The translations under genes were made by a program, and so were the position numbers. From the NCBI RefSeq assembly GCF_003260195.1, contig NZ_QEIH01000001.1, positions 62,001 to 126,000 on the forward strand: a DNA stretch of 64,000 nt, written 5' to 3'. The notes below the pieces were generated by a model, which was not told the DNA's origin, ran no database searches, and was given only the letters and a program-made list of their open reading frames with translations. The DNA comes from Lutibacter citreus. GTDB lineage: Bacteria; Bacteroidota; Bacteroidia; Flavobacteriales; Flavobacteriaceae. The first letter of the stretch is position 1, and each line of letters starts with the position of its first letter. This document shows, one piece after another, positions 27,354 to 37,108 of this stretch.

Positions 27354-28516
27354 AAACTCATACTTTTAGATATTCCCAGTTTTAAACCTCTTAATTCAGC
27401 CAAACCTCTTAACCTACCAATTGCGGAGTAACCTGCGTAATTGCTTTTTGATTTTAAATCATCTAACATTTGGTGTCCGTGATCTGGACGCATAGGAATT
27501 GAAATCCCTCGTTCTTTTTCAATTTTTAAAATAGATTTTACAATTTCAAACATATCAGAGGAACCTTCTAAATGGTTAGCTTCAAAAAAGCTACCGTCAC
27601 TTTCACGTTTTACATTTCTTAAGTGAAGAAAATGAATTTTATCTGCAAATTTTTCAATCATTTTAGGTAAGTCATTATTTGGATTTGCTCCTAATGAACC
27701 TGTACAAAATGTTATTCCGTTTGAAGGACTATCAATAAAATTTACTAAATCTTCTAAATCAGCTTCAGATTTTATAATTCGTGGTAAACCCATTATATCA
27801 AAAGGTGGATCATCTGGATGAATTGCCATTTTCACTCCGTTTTCTTCAGCAACCGGAATTACTTCATTTAAAAAATACGATAAGTTAGCTTTTAAGTCTT
27901 TATGTGATATATGCTCGTATTGAGCAATCATTTCTTTAAATACAGGAATTGTTAAATCATCTACTGTACCAGGTAAGCCTTTTAAAATACTATCTTCTAA
28001 AGATTGTTTCTCTTCAGAAGTCATTTTAAAAAATTTATCTTTTGCTAATTCTAAAATTTCAGGAGCATAGTCTTTTTCAACACCAACTCTTTTCATAATG
28101 TATTTTTCAAAAGCAGCCATTTCAACTTTGTCAAATCTTAAAGCAGTGCTACCATCTTTTAATTCCCAGAAAAGTTGAGTTCTTGTCCAATCTAGCACAG
28201 GCATGAAATTATAACAAACATTTTTCACTCCACATTTTGCAATGTTTTGAATGCTTTTTTTGTAGTTTTCAATACGTTGTAAGTAATCACCTTTGCGAAG
28301 TTTTATATCTTCATGAATTGGAATACTTTCAATAAAAGACCATTCTAAACCTGCATTTTCAATAGTGTCTTTCACTTTTTTAATTTCTTCAACTTCCCAA
28401 ACCTCACCATTTGAAATATGATGCAAAGCGGTAACTACACCAGTTGCACCAGCTTGTTTTATATCTGATAATTTTACTTGGTCATTTATACCAAACCATC
28501 TAAAAGTCTCTTGCAT
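27350..28516 (-). CDS. uxuA: Mannonate dehydratase
   Basis: A 388-residue UxuA enzyme. Visible family features include MAIHPDDPPFDIMGLPRI (about 226-243), FCTGSLGANPNND (about 270-282) and MRPDHGHQMLDD (about 341-352), which hold metal ligands. It dehydrates D-mannonate to KDG, which kdgK and eda (1-1011) can finish. The Cys in FCTGS corresponds to the conserved active-site Cys region of the family. It is the fifth gene from the DUF1080 end of the operon. Confidence 0.95.
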   Translation of the reverse strand: MQETFRWFGINDQVKLSDIKQAGATGVVTALHHISNGEVWEVEEIKKVKDTIENAGLEWSFIESIPIHEDIKLRKGDYLQRIENYKKSIQNIAKCGVKNVCYNFMPVLDWTRTQLFWELKDGSTALRFDKVEMAAFEKYIMKRVGVEKDYAPEILELAKDKFFKMTSEEKQSLEDSILKGLPGTVDDLTIPVFKEMIAQYEHISHKDLKANLSYFLNEVIPVAEENGVKMAIHPDDPPFDIMGLPRIIKSEADLEDLVNFIDSPSNGITFCTGSLGANPNNDLPKMIEKFADKIHFLHLRNVKRESDGSFFEANHLEGSSDMFEIVKSILKIEKERGISIPMRPDHGHQMLDDLKSKSNYAGYSAIGRLRGLAELRGLKLGISKSMSL

Positions 28517-28529
28517 TTTTTATATTTTT

Positions 28530-29342
28530 TTAAACTCCACTATAAGCACTAAATCCACCATCTACAGGGATTACAACTCCTGTAATAAATTTTGAAGCAT
28601 CACTACATAAAAAATGAACAATTCCATCTAATTCTTCAGCTTCACCAAATCGTTTCATTGGAGTTCCATTTATAATTGTATTTCCTCTATAGGTATATGA
28701 ACCATCTTCATTTGTAAGTAATGCTCTATTTTGATTTCCTATAAAGAAACCTGGAGCCACTGCATTTACTCGAATTTTATCTCCAAATTTTGTAGCCATT
28801 TCAACAGACATCCACTTTGTGAAATTTTCCATTGCTGCTTTTGAAGCTGAATAACCTGCAACACGTGTAATAACACGGTCAACTGCCATTGATGAATAAT
28901 TAATAATTACACCTTCTTTTTGTTTAGACATTACTTCACCAAAAACAATTGAAGGAATTACTGTACCGTTTAAATTTAAATCAGTTACCGTTTTAAAATC
29001 TTCCATTTTTAAATCGAAGATTGTTTGATCTGGACCAATTGTAGCGCCAGGCATATTACCACCAGCTACGTTTATTAAAACATCAATTTTTGGATATTGT
29101 TTTAAAATAGTGTCACGGGTATTTTTTAAAGAAACTTCATCTAAAATATTTGCTTCAAAACCAACGGCTTTTCCTCCGTTTTTAGTTATTTCAGTAACTT
29201 TAGTATCTATTGTTTTTTGGCTTCTTCCTAGTATAATTATACTTGCTCCAGATTTTGCCAAGCTTTTAGCAATAGCACCACCAAGCACACCAGTTCCGCC
29301 AGTTATAATTATAACTTTATCTTTAATATTAAATTTATTCAT
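28530..29342 (-). CDS. uxuB: SDR-type D-mannonate oxidoreductase (fructuronate reductase)
   Basis: A 270-residue SDR with cofactor loop TGGTGVLGG (14-22), NVAGG (91-95), and catalytic Ser150/151, Tyr164 and Lys168 (YSASK). Many Bacteroidota use an SDR instead of the long-chain UxuB of enterics to reduce D-fructuronate to D-mannonate. Lying next to uxuA and uxaC, it completes the three-step route from glucuronate to KDG. The symbol is functional: the protein family differs from E. coli UxuB. Confidence 0.85.
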   Translation of the reverse strand: MNKFNIKDKVIIITGGTGVLGGAIAKSLAKSGASIIILGRSQKTIDTKVTEITKNGGKAVGFEANILDEVSLKNTRDTILKQYPKIDVLINVAGGNMPGATIGPDQTIFDLKMEDFKTVTDLNLNGTVIPSIVFGEVMSKQKEGVIINYSSMAVDRVITRVAGYSASKAAMENFTKWMSVEMATKFGDKIRVNAVAPGFFIGNQNRALLTNEDGSYTYRGNTIINGTPMKRFGEAEELDGIVHFLCSDASKFITGVVIPVDGGFSAYSGV

Positions 29343-29364
29343 TAAGTTTTTATTTCTTATTTAA

Positions 29365-30552
29365 TTATGAAATATTATACGAAGGTTTCCAGTGTACAAT
29401 TTCATCATTATACATTGCATCTAATCCCATTTGTACGCAAATAGCTGTTTTTCCACCAGTAATTACATTAGAAATAGGTTTTTTATTAGTAATTAAACTT
29501 TCTCTAAAATCAATTAAAGCTTGTTTGGTAGGTTCTAAATGCTCTATTTTAATTGGTTCTCCATAACCCATTTTTCCTTGAACTGTAGCTCCAGAATATC
29601 CATCAATTTCTTTTTTGATTAAACTCTTTTTAACTACAGAAGGATAAAATATTGCTTTCTTTTGGTTAATGATAAGAGTTCCTTTATCTCCAATTACTTT
29701 TATTTGGTAACCATCTCGTTTATTGCTATTTATACAGGTGAATTTTGCTTTAACACCTTCAGGGTAGCTGTACATTAAATGTACGTTATCAAAAGTTTCA
29801 CGACCATCTTTCCAATAATCAATTCCACCCATTCCCATAACTTTGTCTGGAGTTGCATCTAACACCCAGTTTACAAAATCAATTTGATGAGAACATAATT
29901 CAGCAGGTAACCCTCCTGAAAGTTTTTTGTATAATCTCCAATTAATGTCTCTTTCTAATTTAGGGTCAGGAACTGGTTTTCTCCAATCTGAAAAACGATT
30001 CCATTGACATTCAAAGGCTGCTATTTTTCCAACTTTACCATCTCGTATTAAATCTACAAGATGTGTGTACATACGTGAACTATGGTATTGATGTCCAGTT
30101 TGAAAAATAACGTCTGAATTATTTACTTTTTTAGCCAAGTCTTTTACAGCGTCGTATCCTTTAACTGTTGTTTTTTCACAGTACACATGTTTTCCTGCAT
30201 CAATAGCTGCTATTGCAATTTCATGGTGCAAACCAAAAGGAGCTGTAATAATTACGGCATCAACATTTTTATCTTTTAATAAATCATTGTAATCGGCATA
30301 TCCTTTTGCTTTTTTAGCACATTTAGCCAATCCTTCATCCAGTCTAAAAGGTAGTGTGTCACAACAAGCAACAACTTCCATACCTTCAATTTCGTTGGTA
30401 ACAGAAATTAATCCGCAACCTCTTCCTCCAGTACCAATAACTCCAACTCTTTTAGTTTTTGAACTTGCTGTAATATTTCCAATTACTGAAGTTGAAGCGA
30501 GTAACGCTGCCGAAACAGCTCCTCCTTTAACTATAAAATCTCTTCTATCCAT
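29365..30552 (-). CDS. Tat-exported Gfo/Idh/MocA oxidoreductase (first)
   Basis: A 395-residue Gfo/Idh/MocA protein beginning MDRRDFIVKGGAVSAALLAS, a twin-arginine signal, so it should act outside the cytoplasm with a pre-bound nicotinamide cofactor. The Rossmann motif is GVIGTGGRGCGL (about 37-48), and HVYCEKTTVKGYDA (about 141-154) holds the conserved Glu-Lys. Such enzymes oxidise or reduce sugars, often at C3. It shares the operon with a second family member and a DUF1080 protein, a combination linked to 3-keto-glycoside chemistry. Substrate unknown, possibly a glucuronide. Confidence 0.85.
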   Translation of the reverse strand: MDRRDFIVKGGAVSAALLASTSVIGNITASSKTKRVGVIGTGGRGCGLISVTNEIEGMEVVACCDTLPFRLDEGLAKCAKKAKGYADYNDLLKDKNVDAVIITAPFGLHHEIAIAAIDAGKHVYCEKTTVKGYDAVKDLAKKVNNSDVIFQTGHQYHSSRMYTHLVDLIRDGKVGKIAAFECQWNRFSDWRKPVPDPKLERDINWRLYKKLSGGLPAELCSHQIDFVNWVLDATPDKVMGMGGIDYWKDGRETFDNVHLMYSYPEGVKAKFTCINSNKRDGYQIKVIGDKGTLIINQKKAIFYPSVVKKSLIKKEIDGYSGATVQGKMGYGEPIKIEHLEPTKQALIDFRESLITNKKPISNVITGGKTAICVQMGLDAMYNDEIVHWKPSYNIS

Positions 30553-30569
30553 TTTCTTAAATTAAAAAA

Positions 30570-31898
30570 TTATAATTTAGGTTCCCAACCAGTTTCGTAT
30601 TCTCTTTTCCAATGTGTCATTGCTTCATCATCATTAAAAATATGACCTGTATTAGTATCAATATTAATAGTTCTTTTAACTTCTTGAGAAACATTTGCTA
30701 AATGGCACATCATTGTACTAATACTAGCATCAGCAATAGGGGAGTTTTGTTTTTCTCCAATACGAATTGCGTTGAAAAAATTAGCTATATGTTTAACATC
30801 TAAACTTCCAGCACCAGCTGTGTTTAATGTGGCGCTTTTTTCTTTTTCATCAACTTTTTTAATTAATTTTCCGTCTAAACCATATAATTGATAGCTGTTT
30901 CTACTAAGCATTATAGAACCTTTACTTCCATAAATTGTAGCGCCTCTACCTGGTTGATTAGGCATTATTTTACCACGGCTATGCCCTGTCCATTTAATTA
31001 ATTTATCATCATCATATTCATAAACAACTTCTTGGTTGTCTGTAAATTCCCAATCATCTTTATACGCATATTTTCCTCCAAAAGAACTTACTTTTTTAGG
31101 AATATCTAAACCTAAAGCCCAGCGACAAACATCAATTTCGTGTGTTCCATTATTGTGAACTTCCCCAGTTCCCCAAGTTTTAAACCAGTGCCAGTTGTAA
31201 GGGTGAACATTATCTCTATACGCTTCTCTAGGAGCTGGACCTTGCCATAATTCCCAATCTAAAGTACTTGGTACAGCTATTTTTTTACCAATACCAATAG
31301 ATTTTCTGTTATTAGAATAATATGCTTCACCTTTAAAAGCTTCACCTATAATTCCTTCTTTAATTTCTTTAACTGCTAACTGACTAGTAATTGCAGAACG
31401 TTGTTGGTTTCCCATTTGAACTACTTTATTGTATTTCTTTTGAGCTTTAACTAACAATTCGTTTTCAAAAAGGTTATGGCTACATGGTTTTTCAACATAG
31501 ACATGTTTACCCGCTTGAAGAGCAGCAATTGCCATAGGAGCATGCCAATGTTCAGGAGTTGCGATAAATACAGCATCTACATCTTTATTGTCTAAAACTT
31601 TTCTAAAATCTTTTTCAACTTTTGCTTTATAACCTATAGTTTTTACCATCCAAACATTATTTTCATCTATAATGTTATCATCTACATCACAGGTAATAAT
31701 AATTTTAGCATCAGAATATTTAGCGATGGCTTGCATTAACGATTTGGCTCTACTTCTAACACCAATTATTGCAACATTTAATCGTTCATTGGCTCCTAAT
31801 ATATTTCCAAAACCTAAGTTTGGCATTAGTAAACTTCCAACGGCTAAACCAGCACTTCCTTTAGCTGTTTTTTTAATAAAATCTCTTCTTGTTGTCAT
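30570..31898 (-). CDS. Tat-exported Gfo/Idh/MocA oxidoreductase (second)
   Basis: A 442-residue relative of the preceding oxidoreductase, also with a Tat signal (TTRRDFIKKTAKGSAGLAVG). Its Rossmann motif region is NVAIIGVRSRAKSL (about 39-52), where the usual second Gly is replaced by Arg. HVYVEKPCSHN (about 131-141) has the conserved Glu-Lys-Pro. The C-terminal domain includes NWHWFKTWGTGEVHNNGTHE, a His-rich loop common in exported members. It is seventeen bases from its neighbour in one operon. Whether the two act in sequence or on different substrates is unknown. Confidence 0.85.
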   Translation of the reverse strand: MTTRRDFIKKTAKGSAGLAVGSLLMPNLGFGNILGANERLNVAIIGVRSRAKSLMQAIAKYSDAKIIITCDVDDNIIDENNVWMVKTIGYKAKVEKDFRKVLDNKDVDAVFIATPEHWHAPMAIAALQAGKHVYVEKPCSHNLFENELLVKAQKKYNKVVQMGNQQRSAITSQLAVKEIKEGIIGEAFKGEAYYSNNRKSIGIGKKIAVPSTLDWELWQGPAPREAYRDNVHPYNWHWFKTWGTGEVHNNGTHEIDVCRWALGLDIPKKVSSFGGKYAYKDDWEFTDNQEVVYEYDDDKLIKWTGHSRGKIMPNQPGRGATIYGSKGSIMLSRNSYQLYGLDGKLIKKVDEKEKSATLNTAGAGSLDVKHIANFFNAIRIGEKQNSPIADASISTMMCHLANVSQEVKRTINIDTNTGHIFNDDEAMTHWKREYETGWEPKL

Positions 31899-31908
31899 AA
31901 TTAGTATT

Positions 31909-33264
31909 TTATAATGTTTTTACTTTAATATTTCTAAATGAAACTCTGTCTCCGTGATCTTGTAATAATAATTGGCCTTTATCTAACATTCCAAAACCTG
32001 GCCATTTTTTATATTTACTTTCAGAAACAAGTTTTAAAAAGTCTTTACTTTTTCTTTCATATTCTAAAACTTTTACACCATTTAACCAGTGCTCAACGTG
32101 GTTGTTTTTAGAGATGATATATGCTGTATTCCACTCACCAATTGGATTAACGGGTTTGTTAACGTCAGCTTGAATTAAATCGTATAATGAACAAAGAGTT
32201 CTACTACCTTTGTGATTTCCAAGCTTTGCATCAGGATGTAAAGCATCATCTAATATTTGGTATTCTAACCCTATTGAGGATCCAGGACCTTTATTAATTT
32301 CTGTATCTACATAATATTTAATTCCACTGTTAGCACCTGCAGTTATTTTAAAGTCTACTTTAAATTCAAAATCTCCGTATAATTCTGTAGTTACAATATC
32401 ACCACCAGCAGCAGATTCTGCTCCACCTGAAGGTAATACCGTTAAAATTCCATTTTTTAGTAACCAACCTTTTTTAGGGAATTCAGTTAATTTAGCACCT
32501 CTCCAACCTTTAGTTGTTTTTCCATCCCAAAGCATTTTCCATCCTTCAGCTTTTTCTTTAGCTGTTAAAACATTTCTTTTTGCAACAACAGGAACAGGTG
32601 ATTTGGTTGCGTATTTTCTTACATCCTGATCAATGATTTTAACGTTTTTCCATTTTATTTGAGAACCTGGTTTTCCATTACCAATAGCATGAACCTGTAA
32701 ACCAATAAATCCAGATTGAGTCATATTATCAACTAAATGAGCAGCAGGAATTCCATTTACCCAAGTTTTAATAGTATCTCCAATTGCTTCAATTCTATAG
32801 GTGTTCCATTCATTTTGTTTGAAAGCTTTTTTTGCAGGAATATTATCTTCTAAATCATTTAACCAGCCTCTACGTGATTCATCAAAAATTCCACCACTCC
32901 AAGCTCTTTCTGAAGGGTCAATTTCAACTTGATAACCATGAACTCTTCCTTTTTTATAGTCAGGTAAGCTGTTACTTCTAATTTGAATTCCAGAATTCAT
33001 ATGTTGATTTACTAAAAAATCTACCTCTAGAATAAAATCGCCATACATTTTATTTGAAGTTAAAAATGTATTTGGAGTATTAGAAACTGTAGTTCCAATG
33101 ATTACACCTTCTTTAACTTCATACAAGGCTTTTCCTCCTTTAATATTCCATCCTTTTAAGGTGTTGCCTTTTATTAGATTTTTCCAAGGTGATTTTTCTT
33201 GTTTTGGAGCACAAGAGATTATTAATGTGAAAATTAATAATGCTGTAATTTTAATAAATTTCAT
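31909..33264 (-). CDS. Lipoprotein with two DUF1080 (3-keto-glycoside hydrolase-like) domains
   Basis: A 451-residue lipoprotein (lipobox IISC, Cys18). Two concanavalin-like DUF1080 domains follow each other, about 28-210 (NLIKGNTLKGWNIKGG to GSQIKWKNVKI) and about 240-450 (MLWDGKTTKGWRGAK to DRVSFRNIKV). Both end in the family's strand with F/W-[RK]-N-[IV]-K. DUF1080 proteins have been linked to cleavage of 3-keto-disaccharides made by Gfo/Idh/MocA dehydrogenases, two of which follow in this operon. It is the first gene, next to the divergent LacI gene and its operators. Confidence 0.85.
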   Translation of the reverse strand: MKFIKITALLIFTLIISCAPKQEKSPWKNLIKGNTLKGWNIKGGKALYEVKEGVIIGTTVSNTPNTFLTSNKMYGDFILEVDFLVNQHMNSGIQIRSNSLPDYKKGRVHGYQVEIDPSERAWSGGIFDESRRGWLNDLEDNIPAKKAFKQNEWNTYRIEAIGDTIKTWVNGIPAAHLVDNMTQSGFIGLQVHAIGNGKPGSQIKWKNVKIIDQDVRKYATKSPVPVVAKRNVLTAKEKAEGWKMLWDGKTTKGWRGAKLTEFPKKGWLLKNGILTVLPSGGAESAAGGDIVTTELYGDFEFKVDFKITAGANSGIKYYVDTEINKGPGSSIGLEYQILDDALHPDAKLGNHKGSRTLCSLYDLIQADVNKPVNPIGEWNTAYIISKNNHVEHWLNGVKVLEYERKSKDFLKLVSESKYKKWPGFGMLDKGQLLLQDHGDRVSFRNIKVKTL

Positions 33265-33288
33265 AATTATTCGGTTGGTTAAAGATTA

Positions 33289-33304
33289 ACGTGTCCGCAC
33301 ACGT
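33289..33304. promoter_or_regulatory. Operator 1 of the uronate operon
   Basis: ACGTGT and ACACGT flank a CCGC centre. The 14-base core is repeated in inverted orientation at 33355-33370, 66 bases away centre to centre. It lies 25 bases before the DUF1080 start and is GC-rich against an AT-rich background. Best explained as a binding site of the divergently encoded LacI-family regulator. Confidence 0.8.
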
Positions 33305-33354
33305 TTTTGTTTAGATTAAAACAATATTTTTGAGTTAAATTACTTTTAAAAATA

Positions 33355-33370
33355 ACGTGTGCGGACACAA
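33355..33370. promoter_or_regulatory. Operator 2 of the uronate operon
   Basis: ACGTGTGCGGACAC matches the reverse complement of operator 1 over 14 bases; the last arm degrades to ACACAA. It lies near the middle of the divergent region, 113 bases before the LacI gene start. Two sites about six helical turns apart would allow looping and joint control of both promoters. Confidence 0.8.
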
Positions 33371-33483
33371 ATTTAACAAAATGTTTTGTTTTTTAGTGTT
33401 ATTTTATATTTATTTTTCTAATATTTGTAGAGAAATTAGCGTTTTTTTTTATTTGAAAAAGCTTGTTGTTTAGTTGAGAATTT

Positions 33484-34563
33484 ATGGTTACAATAAAAGA
33501 TATAGCGGTTTTAGCAAACGTTTCAGTGGGAACGGTAGATCGCGTAATTCATAATAGATCAGGTGTTTCTATAAAAACAAAAAAGCGTATAGAACAAATT
33601 TTAAAAGAGAATAATTTTAAATTAAATATGATTGCTCGCTCACTGGCTTTAAAAAAGAACCAGCATATAGCAGTGTTAATTCCAGATTCAGATGTTGATA
33701 ATTTATTTTGGAATTCACCATTAATGGGCATTCAAAAGGCAATTGATGAGGTTGCAAGTTTTGGGATAACTGTTAAAAGTTTTTTATTTGATCAAATGGA
33801 TAGTGATTCTTATTTGAATCAATTTGAGAACTTAATAAATACAAATCCAGATGCTGTAATATTTTCACCTTTTTTCACAACCGAAACAGCAAAAATTGTA
33901 AGTGAATTAGATAAAAAAGATATTCCATATATATTTTTAAATATTGATGTGGAAGGTTATAATAACAGTGCTTTTATAGGTCAGGATTCTTATAAATCTG
34001 GATATTTAGTAGGGAAACTTATGTCGTTATGTTGTAAGGAGAATGACACTATCTTAATTCCTCATATAGGGTCTAAAAAATATAATAATCTTGTTATTGA
34101 AAATAGAATAAAGGGCTTTCAAGATTATTATAAAGACAATAAAATACAATTTAAAAAGAAGGAAGTGAAGTTTGAGGATATGAAAAACCTTCAAGTGATT
34201 AGCAAAACATTAAATGAACTGTTAGAAAAAGACTCTACAATACGTGGTGTTTGGATTCCTTCCAGTAGAATTGCTACTATTTGTAGTTGTATTGATTCAG
34301 ATAAATTAAAGAATTTAAAGCTGATAGGGTTTGATACAACGCCTCAAAATATTGAATGTTTAAAAAATGATGAAGTTACTTTTTTAATTTCTCAAAAATC
34401 TTTTAATCAAGGTTATCAATCTATTAAAATATTAACTGATTTATTGATTCAGAATGAAATTCCTTCTCGGAAAATTTATTCACCAATTGAAATAATAACT
34501 AAAGAAAATTTAGAATTCAGTCAAAGGAATAAAAAGGAATTTAGTTCGTTGGCAAAAGCTTAA
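33484..34563 (+). CDS. LacI-family transcriptional regulator of the uronate operon
   Basis: A 359-residue LacI/GalR protein. The N-terminal helix-turn-helix and hinge (about 1-60) read TIKDIAVLANVSVGTVDRVI and then NMIARSLALKK. A periplasmic-binding-protein-like effector domain (about 63-345, starting HIAVLIPDSDVDNLF) follows. It is divergent from the DUF1080-Gfo/Idh-uxu operon and separated from it by two matching operators. It likely represses that operon until a uronate or keto-glycoside intermediate binds. Effector unknown. Confidence 0.9.
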   Translation: MVTIKDIAVLANVSVGTVDRVIHNRSGVSIKTKKRIEQILKENNFKLNMIARSLALKKNQHIAVLIPDSDVDNLFWNSPLMGIQKAIDEVASFGITVKSFLFDQMDSDSYLNQFENLINTNPDAVIFSPFFTTETAKIVSELDKKDIPYIFLNIDVEGYNNSAFIGQDSYKSGYLVGKLMSLCCKENDTILIPHIGSKKYNNLVIENRIKGFQDYYKDNKIQFKKKEVKFEDMKNLQVISKTLNELLEKDSTIRGVWIPSSRIATICSCIDSDKLKNLKLIGFDTTPQNIECLKNDEVTFLISQKSFNQGYQSIKILTDLLIQNEIPSRKIYSPIEIITKENLEFSQRNKKEFSSLAKA

Positions 34564-34769
34564 ATTATATAGGTTTTATTTTCATTGGATAAATAGTAAC
34601 TCAAAAAAACAAGAGTTTTCTTTATTATTACTTTTTGGTTTAATTATTAAGAATTTAAATGTTTAAATTGAGTTGAAAATGGGATTACACACAAAAAGAG
34701 AGTTTATATAATTATTATTTTAATTGTCATTTGTAATTAATTAATGTAGTTTTCGTCTTTATACAAGTT

Positions 34770-36506
34770 ATGAGTAAATCTAAAGTATCATTTTGGTGGG
34801 CATTTAAAGAGTTTATATGGCCAAGAAAGAAAATTATTTTTATTGGTTTAATATTAATTATGGCAAAGAGTTTGTCTAGTTTGGTATTACCTTATGCTAG
34901 TAAAAATTTAATAGATGAAGTTATCCCTTCCAAAGATATGGATGCATTAACTTTATTGCTAGTTGTTGTTTTTTTAGCCATTGTAATTCAAGCTATTACT
35001 TCTTTTCTGTTAACAAGGTTGTTAAGTGTAGAAGCGCAACATTTAATTTCGCTTTTAAGGGCTAAGGTGCAACGAAAATTACTCACATTACCAATTAGTT
35101 TTTTTGATAATAATAAATCTGGAGCATTAGTTTCAAGAGTTATGACGGATGTTGAAGGAGTCCGAAATTTAGTAGGTACTGGTTTAGTGCAATTAGTTGG
35201 CGGAACAATTACCGCGATTATTTCATTGGTAATTCTTATTAAAATAAATGCATTAATGACCTTTTTTGTATTGGTGCCAGTTTTAATTTTTGCCATTATA
35301 GCATTGAAAGCTTTTGGATATATTAGACCAATATTTAGAACTCGTGGGAAAATAAATGCTGAAGTTACTGGACGATTGACTGAAACTTTAAACGGTGTAA
35401 GAGTAATTAAGGGTTTTAATGCTGAGGATCAGGAAAATAAAACTTTTGAAGAGGGAGTTGAAAGACTGTTTTTAAATGTGAAAAAGAGTTTAACAGCAAC
35501 TGCTTTAATGACAAGTTCTTCAACTTTTTTATTGGGTTTAGCTTCTGCAGGAATTATGGGGATTGGAGGTTATTTTATTATGAAAAACACCATGACGTAT
35601 GGTGAATTTGTTTCTTTTACCTTGTTCTTAGGTTTTATGATTGCTCCAATTGTACAAATGAGTAATATTGGTAGTCAATTAACCGAAGCTATGGCAGGAT
35701 TGGATAGAACTGAGGAATTAATGAATATGACGGAAGAAGATGATCCAGAAGTAAGAACGGTTAAACTAAATGAAATTTTTGGAGATATCAGTTTTGAAAA
35801 TGTTTCTTTTAGTTATGAAAAGGGAAAAGAAGTTTTGCATAATATTTCTTTTAAAGCTCCAAAAGGCAGTGTTACAGCTTTAGTAGGTTCTTCGGGGTCC
35901 GGAAAATCAACTATTGCAGGATTGGCTGCTACATTTTTAAATCCTTCAAAAGGAAAAGTTCTTATTGATAATGTAGATTTATCTACGGTAAATTTAAATA
36001 GCTTTAGAAGTAGGTTAGGAGTGGTGTTGCAAGATGATTTTTTATATGAAGGAACCATTAAAGAAAATATTTTGTTTGCAAGACCAGACGCAAATGAAGA
36101 TGAATTGTTAGAGGCTGTTAAAGGTGCTTATGTGGATGAATTTACAGATAGGTTTGATGAGGGGTTAAATACAGTAATTGGAGAACGAGGTGTGAAGTTA
36201 TCAGGAGGGCAGCGACAACGTATTTCTATTGCTAGAGCTATTTTAGCAAATCCAAAAGTGATTATTTTAGATGAGGCTACGTCAAATTTAGATACTGAAA
36301 GTGAAACTTTTATTCAGAAAAGTTTACATGGTTTAATGCAAGACAGAACAACGTTTGTGATTGCTCATAGGTTAAGTACTATACAGCAAGCAGATCAAAT
36401 ATTAGTAATTGAAGAAGGTAATATAGTTGAGCAAGGTAAACATGCTGAGTTATTAGCAAAAAAAGGCCGCTACTTCGATTTATATACTTATCAAAGTAGA
36501 ATTTAA
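34770..36506 (+). CDS. ABC exporter, MsbA-like half transporter
   Basis: A 578-residue fused permease-ATPase. Six transmembrane helices occupy about 20-310, with the coupling segment FFDNNKSGALVSRVMTDVEGVR. The nucleotide-binding domain has Walker A (GSSGSGKS, about 373-380), signature LSGGQ (477-481), Walker B with ILDEA (about 501-505) and a switch His in VIAHRLST. It should work as a homodimer in the inner membrane exporting a lipid, drug or similar hydrophobic cargo. The substrate is not evident. It appears monocistronic. Confidence 0.88.
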   Translation: MSKSKVSFWWAFKEFIWPRKKIIFIGLILIMAKSLSSLVLPYASKNLIDEVIPSKDMDALTLLLVVVFLAIVIQAITSFLLTRLLSVEAQHLISLLRAKVQRKLLTLPISFFDNNKSGALVSRVMTDVEGVRNLVGTGLVQLVGGTITAIISLVILIKINALMTFFVLVPVLIFAIIALKAFGYIRPIFRTRGKINAEVTGRLTETLNGVRVIKGFNAEDQENKTFEEGVERLFLNVKKSLTATALMTSSSTFLLGLASAGIMGIGGYFIMKNTMTYGEFVSFTLFLGFMIAPIVQMSNIGSQLTEAMAGLDRTEELMNMTEEDDPEVRTVKLNEIFGDISFENVSFSYEKGKEVLHNISFKAPKGSVTALVGSSGSGKSTIAGLAATFLNPSKGKVLIDNVDLSTVNLNSFRSRLGVVLQDDFLYEGTIKENILFARPDANEDELLEAVKGAYVDEFTDRFDEGLNTVIGERGVKLSGGQRQRISIARAILANPKVIILDEATSNLDTESETFIQKSLHGLMQDRTTFVIAHRLSTIQQADQILVIEEGNIVEQGKHAELLAKKGRYFDLYTYQSRI

Positions 36507-36558
36507 TATTAGATGTTAAAAAAGCTTCTCAACTGAAAAGCTTAGTGTATTTAGCCGA

Positions 36559-36708
36559 TTACGAATTGTAATTTTTTATAAAATCATTGAAAGACATTGG
36601 TTTTAATTGTCTGGATTCGTAATGTTCGAGATACGTTTTATAATTTTTCAAAGCAAATTTTTCGATAAATGTGGATGTGTTAAATTCATCCTTTTCAGTT
36701 GTTCTCAT
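36559..36708 (-). CDS. Small hypothetical protein (49 aa)
   Basis: A short frame reading MRTTEKDEFNTSTFIEKFA and ending PMSFNDFIKNYNS. Composition is soluble, charged and aromatic, unlike random AT-rich translation. It is convergent with the ABC exporter, with 52 bases between the two stops. No signal peptide or known domain is seen. Function unknown. Confidence 0.5.
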   Translation of the reverse strand: MRTTEKDEFNTSTFIEKFALKNYKTYLEHYESRQLKPMSFNDFIKNYNS

Positions 36709-37108
36709 TTATAAAAAATCAAATATTATGTTAATAATTATACAAGCTATAAAGTTAATTAACTTTATTAATAAAACAAATAATATTATATAAAATGTTT
36801 GAGGTTAGTTAATTAGCTGGTAGTTTAGAGTTGATTATTAAAATGTTTATTTTGAAGTGAAGTTTTTATTCTTAAATTAATTTAGATAAAACTGTTAAAA
36901 TTTGTGTTTTTCTTTCAATTTTGTACTAAATAAAATATCATTTTATTTTAAAAGTGTTGTAATAGCAGGAAGTGAATATTGAAAATAGTAACAATTTCCT
37001 ATATAATTAGTAGTTTACAAGTAATATGTAGTAAGATAAAAATCATATGTTTTGGTACATTAATAATTTAATAGCGAAGTTTGTTAAAACATTAAACCAA
37101 AATTTAAT
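36709..37108. other. Intergenic region, no gene recognised
   Basis: Four hundred very AT-rich bases between a small reverse-strand gene and a small secreted-protein gene. I see no coding frame, RNA gene or strong hairpin. The promoters of both neighbours should lie here. Confidence 0.5.

Noticed and set aside
29365..31898. Tandem Gfo/Idh/MocA genes as a recent duplication
   Set aside because: The two proteins differ in length, Rossmann motif and C-terminal domain; they are distant paralogues.
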